Shown one piece after another: positions 21,601 through 31,426 of a stretch of DNA of 64,000 nucleotides; positions within the stretch are counted from its first letter, which is position 1; each line of letters starts with the position of its first letter. The position numbers were made by a program, and so were the translations under genes. This stretch comes from Ectobius pallidus (taxonomy: Eukaryota; Arthropoda; Insecta; Blattodea; Ectobiidae). The DNA lies in NCBI GenBank assembly GCA_964059195.1, contig CAXKWD010000006.1, forward strand, positions 18,884,629-18,948,628, in the 5' to 3' direction. The notes beneath the pieces were generated by a model. The model saw only the letters and a program-made list of their open reading frames with translations. It did no database searches and was not told where the DNA came from.

Positions 21601-22191
21601 AAGATAACTGACCCACAAATCCTTATCAGACTCAATAAATTTTGATAATACACAATACTTGAAACAAAATTCATCATCATTATCAATATTAATTAATGAC
21701 TTCAGATGCTGGAATTTACCAGGGAGGATCATATGCCTACGCCCTGCAAATGGCAAGTACTCATTGATACGAATTTCAATTTTGTGGATTTTATTGTAAA
21801 ACCACCCAGACCCTCGCAATTCACTGTCCTGCATCTCAGCTTGAATTTTAGAAATGTGTCTAGATACTACTTCGTGAATATTTGATGTTCTAAGCAGTGC
21901 TTCATTTTTTGTCTTAAAATTTCTCAAACAAGAATTTAGCTCTAGATGATTAAATTCACACTCTACAAAAATATTAAATTTAATTGATGCAAATTTTGAC
22001 AGTGAATCTGACAGAAGGTTTTCAATTTTATACTGACACGACGACAGGACAGATTCCATATCGCCGGCTGGGAAATTTAATGCTGCATATGTTGCCAGTC
22101 GTGACCTGAACGCTGTTTCGACGGGTAAAAACTCACATGTTTCCGCCGATGTTGAGTTGGTCACAGCGATGCGATCCATTCCACCTTGACT
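18676..22191 (-). CDS. Zinc-finger/DNA polymerase B fusion, exon 5 (polymerase), right copy
   Basis: Mirror copy of 12803-16318. The 1,167-residue translation starting at 22179 is identical to that of the left arm, with all exonuclease and polymerase motifs and the Zn-binding insertion intact. The acceptor is at 22192-22193. Having two intact identical genes in one element means sequence alone cannot say which is used. Identity at both synonymous and non-coding sites points to very recent copying or strong gene conversion rather than selection on protein. Confidence 0.93.
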   Translation of the reverse strand, partial: SQGGMDRIAVTNSTSAETCEFLPVETAFRSRLATYAALNFPAGDMESVLSSCQYKIENLLSDSLSKFASIKFNIFVECEFNHLELNSCLRNFKTKNEALLRTSNIHEVVSRHISKIQAEMQDSELRGSGWFYNKIHKIEIRINEYLPFAGRRHMILPGKFQHLKSLINIDNDDEFCFKYCVLSKFIESDKDLWVSYLTRPELDIKYDWNCVKFPVSIHDIEKFSKRNNISINVFGLEEKRDGKNISHFVFPIKIVEKELDDHRDLLFVCNEENSHYIVISDFNAFVKPFITSHDHKIRVCKRCFTHFESYAGKSADVRLKEHLAICNSFSPVRCEIPKNPEVVFNKPEYSQKIRFVIYADFECLLEPISGCLGDPQKSWTTPYQKHKPFSYCYFIKDAEGAYSQLRLFRGEDASGEFMRSLVADAKEIDKILNSVNKPMTPLTEDEIRVYNSATICHICGEGNFTDVNYKVRDHCHVSGRFRGAAHRNCNLNYRNQAFVPIVLHNMSNYDAHFIVTELGFDENRINVICNSQEKYVTFSKFIPSSYLKRGGMELRFIDSFRFMASSLEKLANNLPKDKFIETAKVFGENADLVCRKGVFPYDYVTSVEILKEKKLPPKDAFYNRLVNENVSDQDYSHARNVWNSFSISSLGEYSDLYLKSDVLILTDVFENFRQMCFETYGMDCLFYSTVPGFAYSAMLKFTKVKLPLLTDMDMIQMFERGIRGGICQCVTRHAVANNNMCDEYDETAKKSFLYYVDANNLYGYAMSQALPSGEFRWLDKHEIASFDIMSIPVNSKLGYVLEVDIEYPDHLHDAHSDLPFCAEMKFPSGSRNKKLLTTLEPKEKYVVHHTVLKQAVQHGLRLSKIHRVIEFQQSCWLKPYIDYNTAKRRAAANNFEKDFFKLMNNAVFGKTMENVRKRINFRLVSSEKEIRKLIAKSNFMDRTIYNENLVGVHLAKTSLVFDKAIYVGMSILEISKTRMYEFHYDTMKNFYKEGLKLCYMDTDSFVYRIETDDLFRDMMHFRDELDTSVYPPEHPLFSNENKAVVGKFKDEGAGHSIKAFVGLRAKMYAIKFNDMVIKKLKGVKKNVIDKDVSFEDYVGCLQSGQSTFSLNRSIRSYKHNVFSISMNKLTLSGNDDKRHIMENCVDTLAHGHYKIREEECDDEPPTKKCKL

Positions 22192-22281
22192 CTGTAATAA
22201 CGAAAAAATATCGACATTAGCAATCTAGACCTTCGTAAGCGTATGGAATAATAAAACACTAAGACATTTCACTGTACATAC

Positions 22282-23051
22282 CTGTGGAATATCACGCATA
22301 AGCATGGTAACGCTAGGTCGCGACTGACGGTTGGACTCTGTGTTCTGTAACAATAGAAAAATAAAATATTAAGATTTATGAGTTTTATGTCTTGATTTTA
22401 GCCGCTCTGTACTAATATAGAAAATAATATGTTGGATGTCTTGCACAATAATCATAATAATAACATACCTGCAAATGTAAACCTGAATGCCCTGGATGGA
22501 TGGTGTTTGGATGGATGGATGATGTCTGCATGGTATCCCCACTCACTGGACTTGTATTCTGTAACAACAGAAATATAAAATATTAAGATTTACGAGATTA
22601 ATGTCTTGATTTTAACCGTTCTGTACTAATATAAAAAATAATAATGAGTTTTGTGATAAAAAATAAGTTTTCTGTCTTGTTTAATCATTAAAATATAAAG
22701 TCTCACATTCAGTAACGTGGAAAAAATTAACAAAATTAAGTTTTCTGTCTTGTTTAATCACTGAAATATAAAGTCTCACATTCAGTAACATGGAAAAAGT
22801 AATACTGAGTTTTATAAGGAAAAAATAAGTTCGATGTCTTGTACCATCATAGAAATAATAATAATAATATCTTGTACAATCACTGAAATAATAATAATTT
22901 CACTACATACCTGTAAACGTACACCGGAAGGTGTGGCCTCCTCTCCCAGCATCGTTGGACGGGCTACTCCGTCCCCGCTATGGGCTGGTAGATGGAAGCG
23001 ATCGGTGTTGTTTTGTCTGGCATCGTCCGCATCGTAGCTCCTCGCTCCGAC
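22282..23051 (-). CDS. Zinc-finger/DNA polymerase B fusion, exons 2-4 (linker), right copy
   Basis: Mirror exons at 22911-23051, 22469-22558 and 22282-22344, with the same phase-0 junctions, intron lengths and intron repeats as in the left arm. Confidence 0.72.
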
Positions 23052-23145
23052 CTATAAAAATAAAATGTAATCATGTGTTACACCGCTACTATGATGTATG
23101 TATTTACATTTTAAAAAACATGATTGATAATGTAATAAAACGTAC

Positions 23146-23568
23146 CTGTAATCGGGCGGGTTCCTGGCTTTGACCACCACCGCGCACGGGAATCCTCGAG
23201 GTCTCGCCTCCGTTGCATGATGTCCCGGCTTCAGCAGGAAAGTACAAGTGGCCTGCCTGGTGATACAGCCCAATGCGATTGACAGCGTCCCTTGTTGCTG
23301 GGTGGTGGCTCCTCTCCTGGTGTCTACTTAAGTTTCGTGCCGATGAGAAGTTGGAGTGACAAATGTTACAGGTGAAGGCAGTAACGGAGTGATTTTCTCG
23401 TGCATGTCTTTTTAACACATCACTTCGTGTAAATATCACACCGCATATTTCACACTTGTAGTCACTTTTCTTATGATGTTGGTTGATGTGCCTTACTAGA
23501 TGTTTCTTGTGTCTGTACCTTGAAGCACACTCACCACATTGGAAGACGACGGCGGACGAGCTCTCCAT
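23146..23568 (-). CDS. Zinc-finger/DNA polymerase B fusion, exon 1 (three C2H2 fingers), right copy
   Basis: Mirror of 11426-11848: 141 residues with three C2H2 fingers and donor GTACGT just beyond 23146. The start is ATG at 23568, downstream of the mirrored TATA box. Confidence 0.8.
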
Positions 23569-23613
23569 GATGTGTAGTCGGCGACGGTCTGCGAAGAAGT
23601 GAATGTGATGCGG

Positions 23614-23633
23614 TGACGTCATCGCCTTATATA
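23614..23633 (-). promoter_or_regulatory. Core promoter of right polymerase gene (TATA and CRE)
   Basis: The mirrored TATATAAG (23626-23633) and TGACGTCA (23614-23621). A further CRE lies at 23758-23765, and the CRE/YY1 pair of the right tip at 25232-25253. Confidence 0.6.
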
Positions 23634-25028
23634 CTAACGCCGTGAGCTAGCCGTGACTTGCAGAGACTTGTTCTGCAATATGAGATGTGTGACCTACTTA
23701 ACTTCCGCACACGTGCCGTGTAAGACCTTGAAGCATGCATGAGCCTGTTTGTAATGATGACGTCATAAATAAAGAATTTGTTGAATCAACATCATATCAT
23801 TTCTTGTATATGAATAAAGAAATTAAACTTTTGTTTGAAGATACGTTTGGAAAAAAATGCTGTCGTAGCATTATGTTTTAGTTCGTATGAACAAAGACTT
23901 AATATGATCCGCGGGGATTGTGTGACAAAACGTAGAAAATAAAATGCTGACTTTGGTAATATGATACCTATTGTGAAATGAACTCTCTCGTAAAAATATA
24001 CTACAAATCTGCCACAATGTCATTTGTTCATAATTTTAAATTACGCGCTAGAAGCCATTTTCTAAAGAATTACGTATTAGAATTTCAAATCTCTCGCTAA
24101 AACCTTGCATTGAAAACCATTTTTCTATTTTCACCAGAAGCAACCGTGAGGACCAAGTCCGCCTCAAAGCAATAAATTAATAAAAGCACTAGGTAGATTA
24201 ATAAACTAGGATTTAAAGATTAAATGAAATATCACTGTTATGAATGGAGAATTAAAGAGATGAAATGTAGGTGACACGAGTGCGAGATAAGACATACTAG
24301 AACGCTTGCGTCTGCATATGACCACTGCAAGGTGAGTAAAAATCTTGCGAGATGAGATTCTAAATACGTGTTACAAATCTCTGTATGCAAGTGATTAAAA
24401 ACATTCACTGGCTTTCTGTATCGGCATTAAAAAAACCTGTAATTATTATCATAATATATCCCTTTACTGACTTTGAATCGAACTCAGAACCACTCAGCGA
24501 TGGAATATTACAATATACCGCAATAAAAATACTGTTGACTAATAATACATAAGACATGTGCTATGAATAGGATTTAATATTTAAAAGTACTGGCCTGCGA
24601 CTTTATAATATGATAGAGTTGGGATTTAAAAGGAAGTCTCAATGAATGACGTTGTAAGATAGCGATAAGCGTACAGCGTTATATTACCGCTGCATAGTAA
24701 GAGAGATAACATGAATCTCTGCACGCATATGATTAAACATTCACTGGCTTTCTGTATCGGCATTAAAAAAACCTGTAATTATTATCATAATATATCCCCT
24801 CTAAAGACCCCAGCATGAGTTTTACGCACCGGCCGCCTTTACCATAGGACCAAAGTAAAAATTATATTAAACGCTAATCGGCAAACCTAGGTTGAGATGA
24901 CCTCAGGGCTATTTTTTAGATAAATAGACATCTTACGGAAAAACTGTATGTGAAATATAATTATAAAAAAATACTTGAAGGAATAAAATAACGCTTCTCT
25001 ACATTTCCAACTGCGTCTGATAATAATA

Positions 25029-25062
<34 letters not shown>

Positions 25063-25367
25063 GGTTAACAGCCTTAGGCAACGGTCGCATTTACTCCAGG
25101 TTGAGTCGATCCCAGGACCATAGTGAAATAAACATCTTACGGAAAACTTGTATGGCGGAATATAATGATGACGATGCATTTACGCTTCGTGCTGTAATAT
25201 GAAACCTACTGCCGGTCACGTCGTCTAGCGCGCCGCCATCTTGGATGACGTCATTTGCGGACTTTGCCCCTGCAACACGCTGCGAGATGGACTTTGACCT
25301 GCCCCACCCAATGTTGCGGGACAGTATCGGGCCCCACCCAAGGGGTAACCGGCAAAACCATACTACT
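23634..25367. other. Terminal non-coding zone of right arm
   Basis: Mirror of 9627-11360, with the same direct repeats, the AAT microsatellite (about 25019-25061) and the GC-richer tip with CRE/YY1 sites. No gene was seen. Confidence 0.7.
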
Positions 25368-25373
25368 ACCGTG
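25368..25373. repeat. 6-bp target-site duplication, right copy (ACCGTG)
   Basis: Direct copy of 9621-9626 immediately after the final CCATACTACT of the element. Confidence 0.85.
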
Positions 25374-26690
25374 CGTTCTCGGCACATCGCAAAAATAATA
25401 TCTGTGTACGTTAATTCTTATTGGGATTCCAGCCGAATAAAGAGGTTTGCGTAAAATAGTATAGAATGACTGTGTATATATTCTGCAAAATGTAGATAAG
25501 AAACTGTAGTGTGAAATGTCATGTTGGCATGCATGGATTATAATTTGGTAGAATTTTGTTAAAGCAGACTTATTGATGGATTCCAGGTCACATTTCTTAA
25601 GAAAATTGTTACTTTGAAGTTGACTCCAGCTCTCTAACAATGAATAAAAAAGTTGATCCTCAGCCTATACAGGACCATGTAGTCTGGTTTCTGAGTGAGG
25701 GATTGAATTGAAATGTTTTATATTCTCACAATCTCACAGAGTTAAATATGGTGGTTATATGGGAATTTAATTTTCTGAACTAATGCACAGTGAATGATTG
25801 AGATTATTATGAACGTTTTCCGCCGCACCGCATTTACTCCATGAAGAGCTGCGGAGTAACGAGGCTGAACATGAAAAACTCTGAAATGCTGCATTACGTC
25901 CACAAGATAGCTTCAAACAGTATTGAGTGTGGTGAGAGATAACCGAAGCTCTCCAAATAACACAGAGTTGATTGGATTTTTATGGCTACTGGAATTTTAA
26001 ATAACTTTGGTTAAATCTATCAAGTACTGCATTTTCAGGTAGAACTGGACTTTCACTTTACATTTCAAAATGTGTTTGAAACTTCGGGTGCACAATAACT
26101 GTAGTTGAGACATTTAGAATGTTGCAGATTTAAGTTAACCATGACATACCAATAAGGCAGGTAAACACTAACAAAATGGATAATGGCTTCCCCGTCACCA
26201 TGTGAGCCGTGAATTCGGTTTAATTACATCAGCCCCAGGAAAAAAATCAGTAAATTATATATATTTTTGTAAAGTTGGTACCGCTCACAAAATCGCTCCA
26301 GGTTATATGGGATCGGACTATGGCAGTGACATCTTTACGAACCTGAATTCTTGAGCATCACGGCGCAAGTGAACAACTCAGTTAAATTCCATAGTGCATC
26401 TGCTGATTGGCGTTTTCGGCCTAGGACGCCATGATGGATCTAGCGCTGTTTTTGGTGAGCTCTTTCCATTATCTACCGCCGGAATTCAGCGACCGGAACG
26501 CGTAGTGCATGTCATACCGGCAGAATATTGACTGGAAAAACGCAAGCTAGAATTCATTCGAAGGCAGTAATCATTACAAAATGGATGAGATAGAAGTAGG
26601 TTTGGCTGTTGCAGTGTAATTATTTAATATTCTGTAACTTGCTTGGTAATCACTATAGCCTGCACAAACTACAATACATCATTCGCCATG
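25374..26690. other. Unassigned right flank of the palindromic element
   Basis: No gene was recognised. A minus-strand frame of moderate length at 25374-25640 has no convincing family motif, and part of the full open frame is the element tip itself. Confidence 0.4.
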
Positions 26691-26719
26691 CACAAACATC
26701 ACACACAACGTAGTTAAAA

Positions 26720-27480
26720 TTTTTCCCACCCTGGGCGCTGCCGGTCATCCGCGCGCGTGCGTTGCGTCGACATTCTGCCCGTATAACTCCACGGGCGTTT
26801 TTTATGCGCGCGCTCTTTCTGCAATATTGTGCGTCGGTAGGGATAGAAACCGCCTATGCATGTTTAAACGCGCGGTTCATTCGGTCCGCATAGTTTAAAA
26901 CATTAACTGACCCAATGGATACGGTTTTGGGTCGCTGACATTAGGCCGCGTTTTTCCGGTCCTTGTAACATGGGCCTAATCATGGTATGCTGACCTTGGC
27001 AACACATGTGTAGAAACAGTTGACTTTTCCCAATCAAGACTCTAAAAAAAACCACAACAGTCCCCTACAACTCGAATAAAAGTGTGATGTGCTGGCGAGG
27101 ACGAAATAAAAGTGCTTTTTTGTCTGTCTGGTGGAAACAAAATAACCCGGAACTCACTTAACTGCAACTCACAAAAACTACACAAAACAGTCGCCAACAA
27201 CTCGAGTGTACATTGTGTTCGTAAAATGTTGCAGTTGTGTTTGTTCCGTGCATAGCTTTCTACGCCATTTAGAACTTTATAGTTATTGTATGCACTCCAC
27301 TTTACGCACACGAACTGTTAATGATACATTTTTATTTGTTCTCTTGTAAAAAGTTATTCTATTCGTATCAAATTATGTTATATAGTATTTCACTTAGATA
27401 TGCTAGGAGCTGGTATGCGTTTTGTTTATTCTCTCCGTAAGTTCAAGTCTGCTTGTATTTGTTATTCTGTCTGTAACGTC
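26720..27480. other. CpG-rich intergenic patch
   Basis: CpG-rich words (CGCGCGCG, GCGTCG, GGCCGCG) are concentrated at about 26735-26990, unlike the AT-rich neighbours, as in an unmethylated regulatory zone. No exon was identified within it. Confidence 0.3.
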
Positions 27481-27687
27481 TAGTCTAAGTAGGGGCGCTG
27501 AGTAGTTGTGTTACGCGCAAGACCTCCCCTCTCTTGCCGCATCTCGGCTCTGCCTCATGGGGGCGGACTAGCCGCCCGCACTATTCTCCATCTGTCTTCC
27601 GCTGTTACCTTCTGAGTTGGATTGTTTGTGGACTTCTGTGTGAAATATTGTTCGTCTGGGATCTCTTCGGGATGGTTTGAAATACAG
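27481..27687 (+). promoter_or_regulatory. Candidate promoter and non-coding first exon of a host gene
   Basis: A GC-rich segment (CCTCCCCTCTCTTGCCGC, GGGGGCGGACTAG) runs into AATACAG|GTGAGC at 27687/27688, a consensus splice donor. This is the pattern of a 5' untranslated first exon on the + strand. No downstream exon was found in the window, so it may belong to a gene with long introns or be coincidence. Confidence 0.25.
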
Positions 27688-27689
27688 GT

Positions 27690-29100
27690 GAGCGAGGCAT
27701 ACATATTAATGTAGCGCATTTGTCAGATTAGTTTATTTATTTTTTATTATTTTGTTGTTCATTGTTTGATATTCTGAAATGTAAATTCTCCCCTCGCTCG
27801 CCTGCCTTTCTCGCCAGATCATTTCTTTCGGCCATCTTGCAAAATTATTGTATCCCGAAGATATCTGTATGGCTGAATTGTATGCTTGATGTGTGTGTGA
27901 ATCCAACTCCCTTCCTTTCTTCCTTTCGTTTTCTTCTTTCTGCCCTTCAGGCATTTTCTTTATATGTAAAGGTAAATTTCTTTTGGTTTGCATTAAAGAT
28001 CTAGATCTTATATAAATTTCGAGGCAGACATTCTGGTACTACCAGACAAACATTATCGATAATTTAAGATGTTTCCTTATTCTTATTTATGTAGAAGCAT
28101 TTAAACCAAAATAACTATTACTATAAGTTATTATAGGTTGTACTATACACATTTCTTTGGAGTTACTCTCATTATTTTCTTTATACAAAGCACCTCATAA
28201 TAATATATACATATTCAGTAAATTCATGCTCTGTCTGTTTTGCTACATTATTTTGTGACTATATTATAAATAAATTTGTGAATATGAATTCTTCATTTTT
28301 TCTTGAATGAGAGATATATTTATATTTATACAAATATTAACCCAGTTACTTCCGTTCCTTCTTGAATGCTCTTTGCCAATCCCCTATCCATATGCACTGG
28401 TTTCCCATATTCTATAATAGAACTGTACATCAGAAGACTTCAAGTGGGGAAATTCCCCAGTTATCTACAGTGCGGGGAGCAAGCAGCAGCATGTTGCGAA
28501 AGGCATGAGTTTCTGTTTTTTGTTAAAATGCAAGCAACGCATCAGCAATGCACAGATAGTGTTATACGTTACTTGGAATTGGCTAACACGTCAAAAGAAG
28601 GTTGTACAAACAATTTGTTATTTGAATTTCTGGACTTGATTCGCCTGGATTTTAAAACAGGTATACTATAAAATTTCTGAAATCGTCACCTGAAATAATA
28701 AATTAATAAATAAAAATGGAGAAAGATGCCCGATTTCATAAATAAAGAAACAATTTGGTATCTTGGTGTGCGAAGTATGTAACCTTTACAACGTACTGAC
28801 AGCTCAGACTTGGTGTCTCAAAAACTATTAAGAAGGTTATAAATGCCTGAAAGATGGCCCATTGTTATGAATTCGGTCCCCTGGCGCAGCACCAGATGTA
28901 GAAGGAAAACCATGTTCATAGTCATTGATATCCCTCTGAGAGTGGAGTCTGTAGCCAGGAAACACTGAAACACCCCAAACTTTTAGCTGCAGTGTGCTAC
29001 ACAATTTATTGGATTTTATTTCTTCTTCTGTGAGGCTTGAGAATCGCTCACTGCAGGAACCCGCGTAACTGGAGAATTATCTGTTAAGTATATCCAGATT
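27690..29100. other. Unassigned AT-rich DNA
   Basis: No coding or repeat feature was recognised. A 101-codon frame at 28366-28671 has no family motif. Confidence 0.4.
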
Positions 29101-29112
29101 ATAGTATTATGA

Positions 29113-29146
29113 GGGGTGTTAATGAGTCCGACCTCATTAACACCCC
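29113..29146. repeat. Perfect 14-bp hairpin
   Basis: GGGGTGTTAATGAG (29113-29126) and its exact complement (29133-29146) are separated by the 6-nt loop TCCGAC. Origin unknown; it may be the core of a lost foldback element. Confidence 0.8.
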
Positions 29147-29689
29147 GTGCGAAAGCAGGTTTAACCACTTCTTTTTGCACACTATACAGTCTATTAATTT
29201 TTCTGTATTTACTTTTACTGTAGGTTACATCCATTACCCCCGAAGAGAAGGCTGTGATTTCGGCCATCCCCTGCTACTCGCTCCATGTGTTTCATAACAA
29301 GGTGTATGAACTGCTCCTTGTGCTATTTTAGTAACTCATTTAAAAAACAAAAAACGTTTGTCCATTCACACACATCGCAGAGGAGGAATGTGGCTTTTGC
29401 CTGAAATCTCCAACTTTCTTTATGTCCTTTTGTTCTCACACATTCAATACCGGTAACTACTTGTAGCGCAGCAGCTGGAATACGTAGGGAATCTGCTATA
29501 TCTTGTTCCCATGAATTGTTGTATAAATTTTATCCCATTTTCAACATTGAAGTATGGTGAACCAGTATTACAAAATTAAAAATGCAAATGTATTAAATAA
29601 TATAAATGTCAGCATTATTGAGCACTTACCATATCACTGAAAATAGTAATCTCTTTTCCTTGAAAACTACATTTGGACATTTATTAATA

Positions 29690-29915
29690 ATGGTTTCACG
29701 GGCTATAAGCCGAGTAAAGGGATATACAACATCCAAGCTTTCGGACGCTGCCATCTCTACCGCCTTCCTCACTCATTTATCTGAGGACGTTATAAAATGC
29801 GTATAACAAGTTTCATGCAAATCCGATGAAGCGTAATTGATTTATCGTGAGTACAGACACACGGTCGGACAGACACCCAGACATACATTTTCCCGTCCAC
29901 CACACAATTTTATAA
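29690..29915. repeat. Dispersed repeat (AAGTTTCATGCAAATCCGAT family)
   Basis: Contains ACAAGTTTCATGCAAATCCG, followed by a run of short ACAGACACACGGTCGGACAG repeats and a TTTATAAAGTACC tail. The same family recurs at 38037-38545 and, inverted, at 45478-45620. Confidence 0.65.
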
Positions 29916-29983
29916 AGTACCATACTTATTTACTCAATGGCAATAGACAAATCCTAAGTAAGCTAAAGGATTATTATTTATTT

Positions 29984-30335
29984 TATAGAACCCGGAGGTA
30001 TCTGTGCCCGCCATTCAACCCTATTCTGTGCTAACTCCATCCAACCATCCTTCGCAAATCCTACTTCCCTTAAATCTGTCCTAATATTGTCCTCCCACCT
30101 AAGAGTGGTATTTTCTCTTCGGGATTCCCAGTCAATATTTTTGAGATATGTCTTTCCTCTCCCATGCGCGCAACATTTCCAGCCCATTTCATCCTCCGTG
30201 ATTTAATTACCCTGACTATATCCGGTGACGAGTACAGGTTATGAAGCTCGTCGTTATGTAATTTCTCCAGTCCCCAATCTCATCTCTCTTAGTACAAATA
30301 TTTTCCCAAGCACCCTGTTTTCGAACACTCTCAGA
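29984..30335 (-). pseudogene. Non-LTR retrotransposon, reverse-transcriptase C-terminal fragment
   Basis: Read on the minus strand this gives the C-terminal tail typical of LINE polyproteins. It runs from a FENRVLGKIF-like word, through LHNLYSSPDIVRVIKSRRMKWAGNV, to RWEDNIRTDLREVGF and WMELAQNRVEWR. These words lie after the reverse-transcriptase domain in several arthropod non-LTR clades. A stop and frame breaks lie in the upstream half, and no catalytic reverse-transcriptase motif remains, so it is a 5'-truncated dead copy, as usual for these elements. The clade cannot be named from this piece. Confidence 0.75.
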
Positions 30336-30940
30336 TTATGTTCTGGAACATAATAATAATAACATGTACAGCCACATCTGCTTAAGCAAGGAAATGATAT
30401 TCATATGGGAGCGTCTCCCCACTGAAATGTGAAGGTGAGTTAGCAGGACTCGGCATTTCCAATTAAACCCATTGTAATGACGTCATTGAGTTGGAAAGGA
30501 TGGGATGTCTGTTCACAATGCGCCTAGCGTAGTCAGCTGCATTGAATTAGAGAGTTTTTCTTCCAACAAATCTCTTTAGCTGAAATAGCACCAAAAGAAT
30601 TATTTTCGTGGTCTTCATTGATCTGAACTGGGATCGTTCGTTACCAGGTACAATAGCGATGTACATTAGGTTGTGTTGAAAGACAATGACGTCAGACAAA
30701 ATGTGCCACTGCCATAGTACTTAAAATTTACCTGAATAGCTATTATGATCCTATTCATACTCCGCTGATTGGTCGATATGCAAGCAACAGGGAACACCCC
30801 ACGTGTTCTGTCACGTGTTCTGTCACGTGCACCAGGAAACGTAAACCAGCAGACAACCACATTTCCATACTCAATACTAAAGGGAACAGCATACATGGTT
30901 TAGGTGCAAAGATATTGAATAATTACTATAAAATAATAAG
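30336..30940. other. Unassigned DNA
   Basis: No feature was recognised apart from an interrupted CACGTGTTCTGT tandem triplet at about 30800-30830. Confidence 0.4.
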
Positions 30941-30944
30941 GTAG

Positions 30945-31290
30945 CGGGATCAAACCCGGCCGCAGTCGATGGGGTTTTCAGGACGTAAAAATCCTGGGCA
31001 CGGAGTCCTCCGGGAGGGACTTTAAGCTGGGGGGCCCGTGTCGTAGATTTACGGCACGTAAAAGAACTCCAGGCCTAAATTAGAGCCTTGGACAAAATTT
31101 CTCGGCCCTTTCGCGTCCAAATAATACCTTAGTTTCCTGAGGGACGGGGGGGTTGATAGGCGATGGGCTTACCACCTGTCCCTCTGCCCTTTCTCGGAAA
31201 ATAAGCGTAATAAAATTCATATAGGTAACAGAAACTTCCACGAAGACCCCTTCACCCCAACATAGGGGCTATAGGGTTCCAGACAGACTA
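30945..31290. mobile_element. SINE-like dispersed repeat
   Basis: GC-rich block opening GATCAAACCCGGCCGCAGTC, with GTAGATTTACGGCACGTAAA and GAACTCCAGGCCTAAATTAG words. A second, shorter copy at 33035-33165 shares CGGCCGCAGTCG, the GTAGA..TTTA..GG word and CTAAATTAGAG. Recurrence, length and lack of coding support a SINE or similar non-coding retroelement; the RNA it derives from was not identified. Confidence 0.55.
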
Positions 31291-31426
31291 TAAAACAATG
31301 ATCAGATCAATAGAGAAACATGAATATACTTGCTATATAGTCTACTTCCTACTTTGTCAAAATGGATAATTGCTACCACCTTTATTTATGCCTAGGCTTC
31401 GATACATTTGTAGCATCTTCTTAAGC

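Larger units (their letters stand above)
9627..25367. mobile_element. Palindromic Polinton/Maverick-like element with two DNA polymerase B genes
   Basis: A 15,741-bp element whose positions x and 34994-x are complementary from end to end except in an 87-bp centre and a few bases of a hexanucleotide array. Ends are 5'-AGTAGTATGG and CCATACTACT-3', flanked by ACCGTG on both sides. Known Polintons have 5'-AG ends, short terminal tandem triplets, 6-bp duplications and a protein-primed family B polymerase, all matching here. Unlike them, the inverted repeats are not hundreds of bases but almost the whole element, so each arm carries a complete zinc-finger/polymerase gene. No integrase, packaging ATPase, protease or capsid frame was found, so movement would need proteins from elsewhere. 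The likely origin is integration of a snap-back dimer. The alternative, an assembly foldback, is made unlikely by the duplication at the tips and the asymmetric centre. Confidence 0.85.
17541..25367. repeat. Right arm of the giant palindrome (7,827 bp)
   Basis: Reverse complement of 9627-17453. The same repeats (TTAGG-like 17547-17618, AACGAG-type 17619-17814, AAGACC 17888-18115, 30-bp units 18188-18327), the same gene and the same terminal zone (23634-25367) occur in mirror order. Confidence 0.92.

Noticed and set aside
9627..25367. Pure assembly or hairpin-read artefact as the explanation of the palindrome
   Set aside because: The tips coincide with a 6-bp target duplication and 5'-AG ends, and the centre is asymmetric; neither is expected from a foldback read. 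Not excluded absolutely; raw reads decide.
25374..25640. Minus-strand frame with an NNFLKKCDLES word resembling a mariner transposase tail
   Set aside because: Only about ten residues resemble the family, and part of the full frame is the palindrome tip; not supportable.
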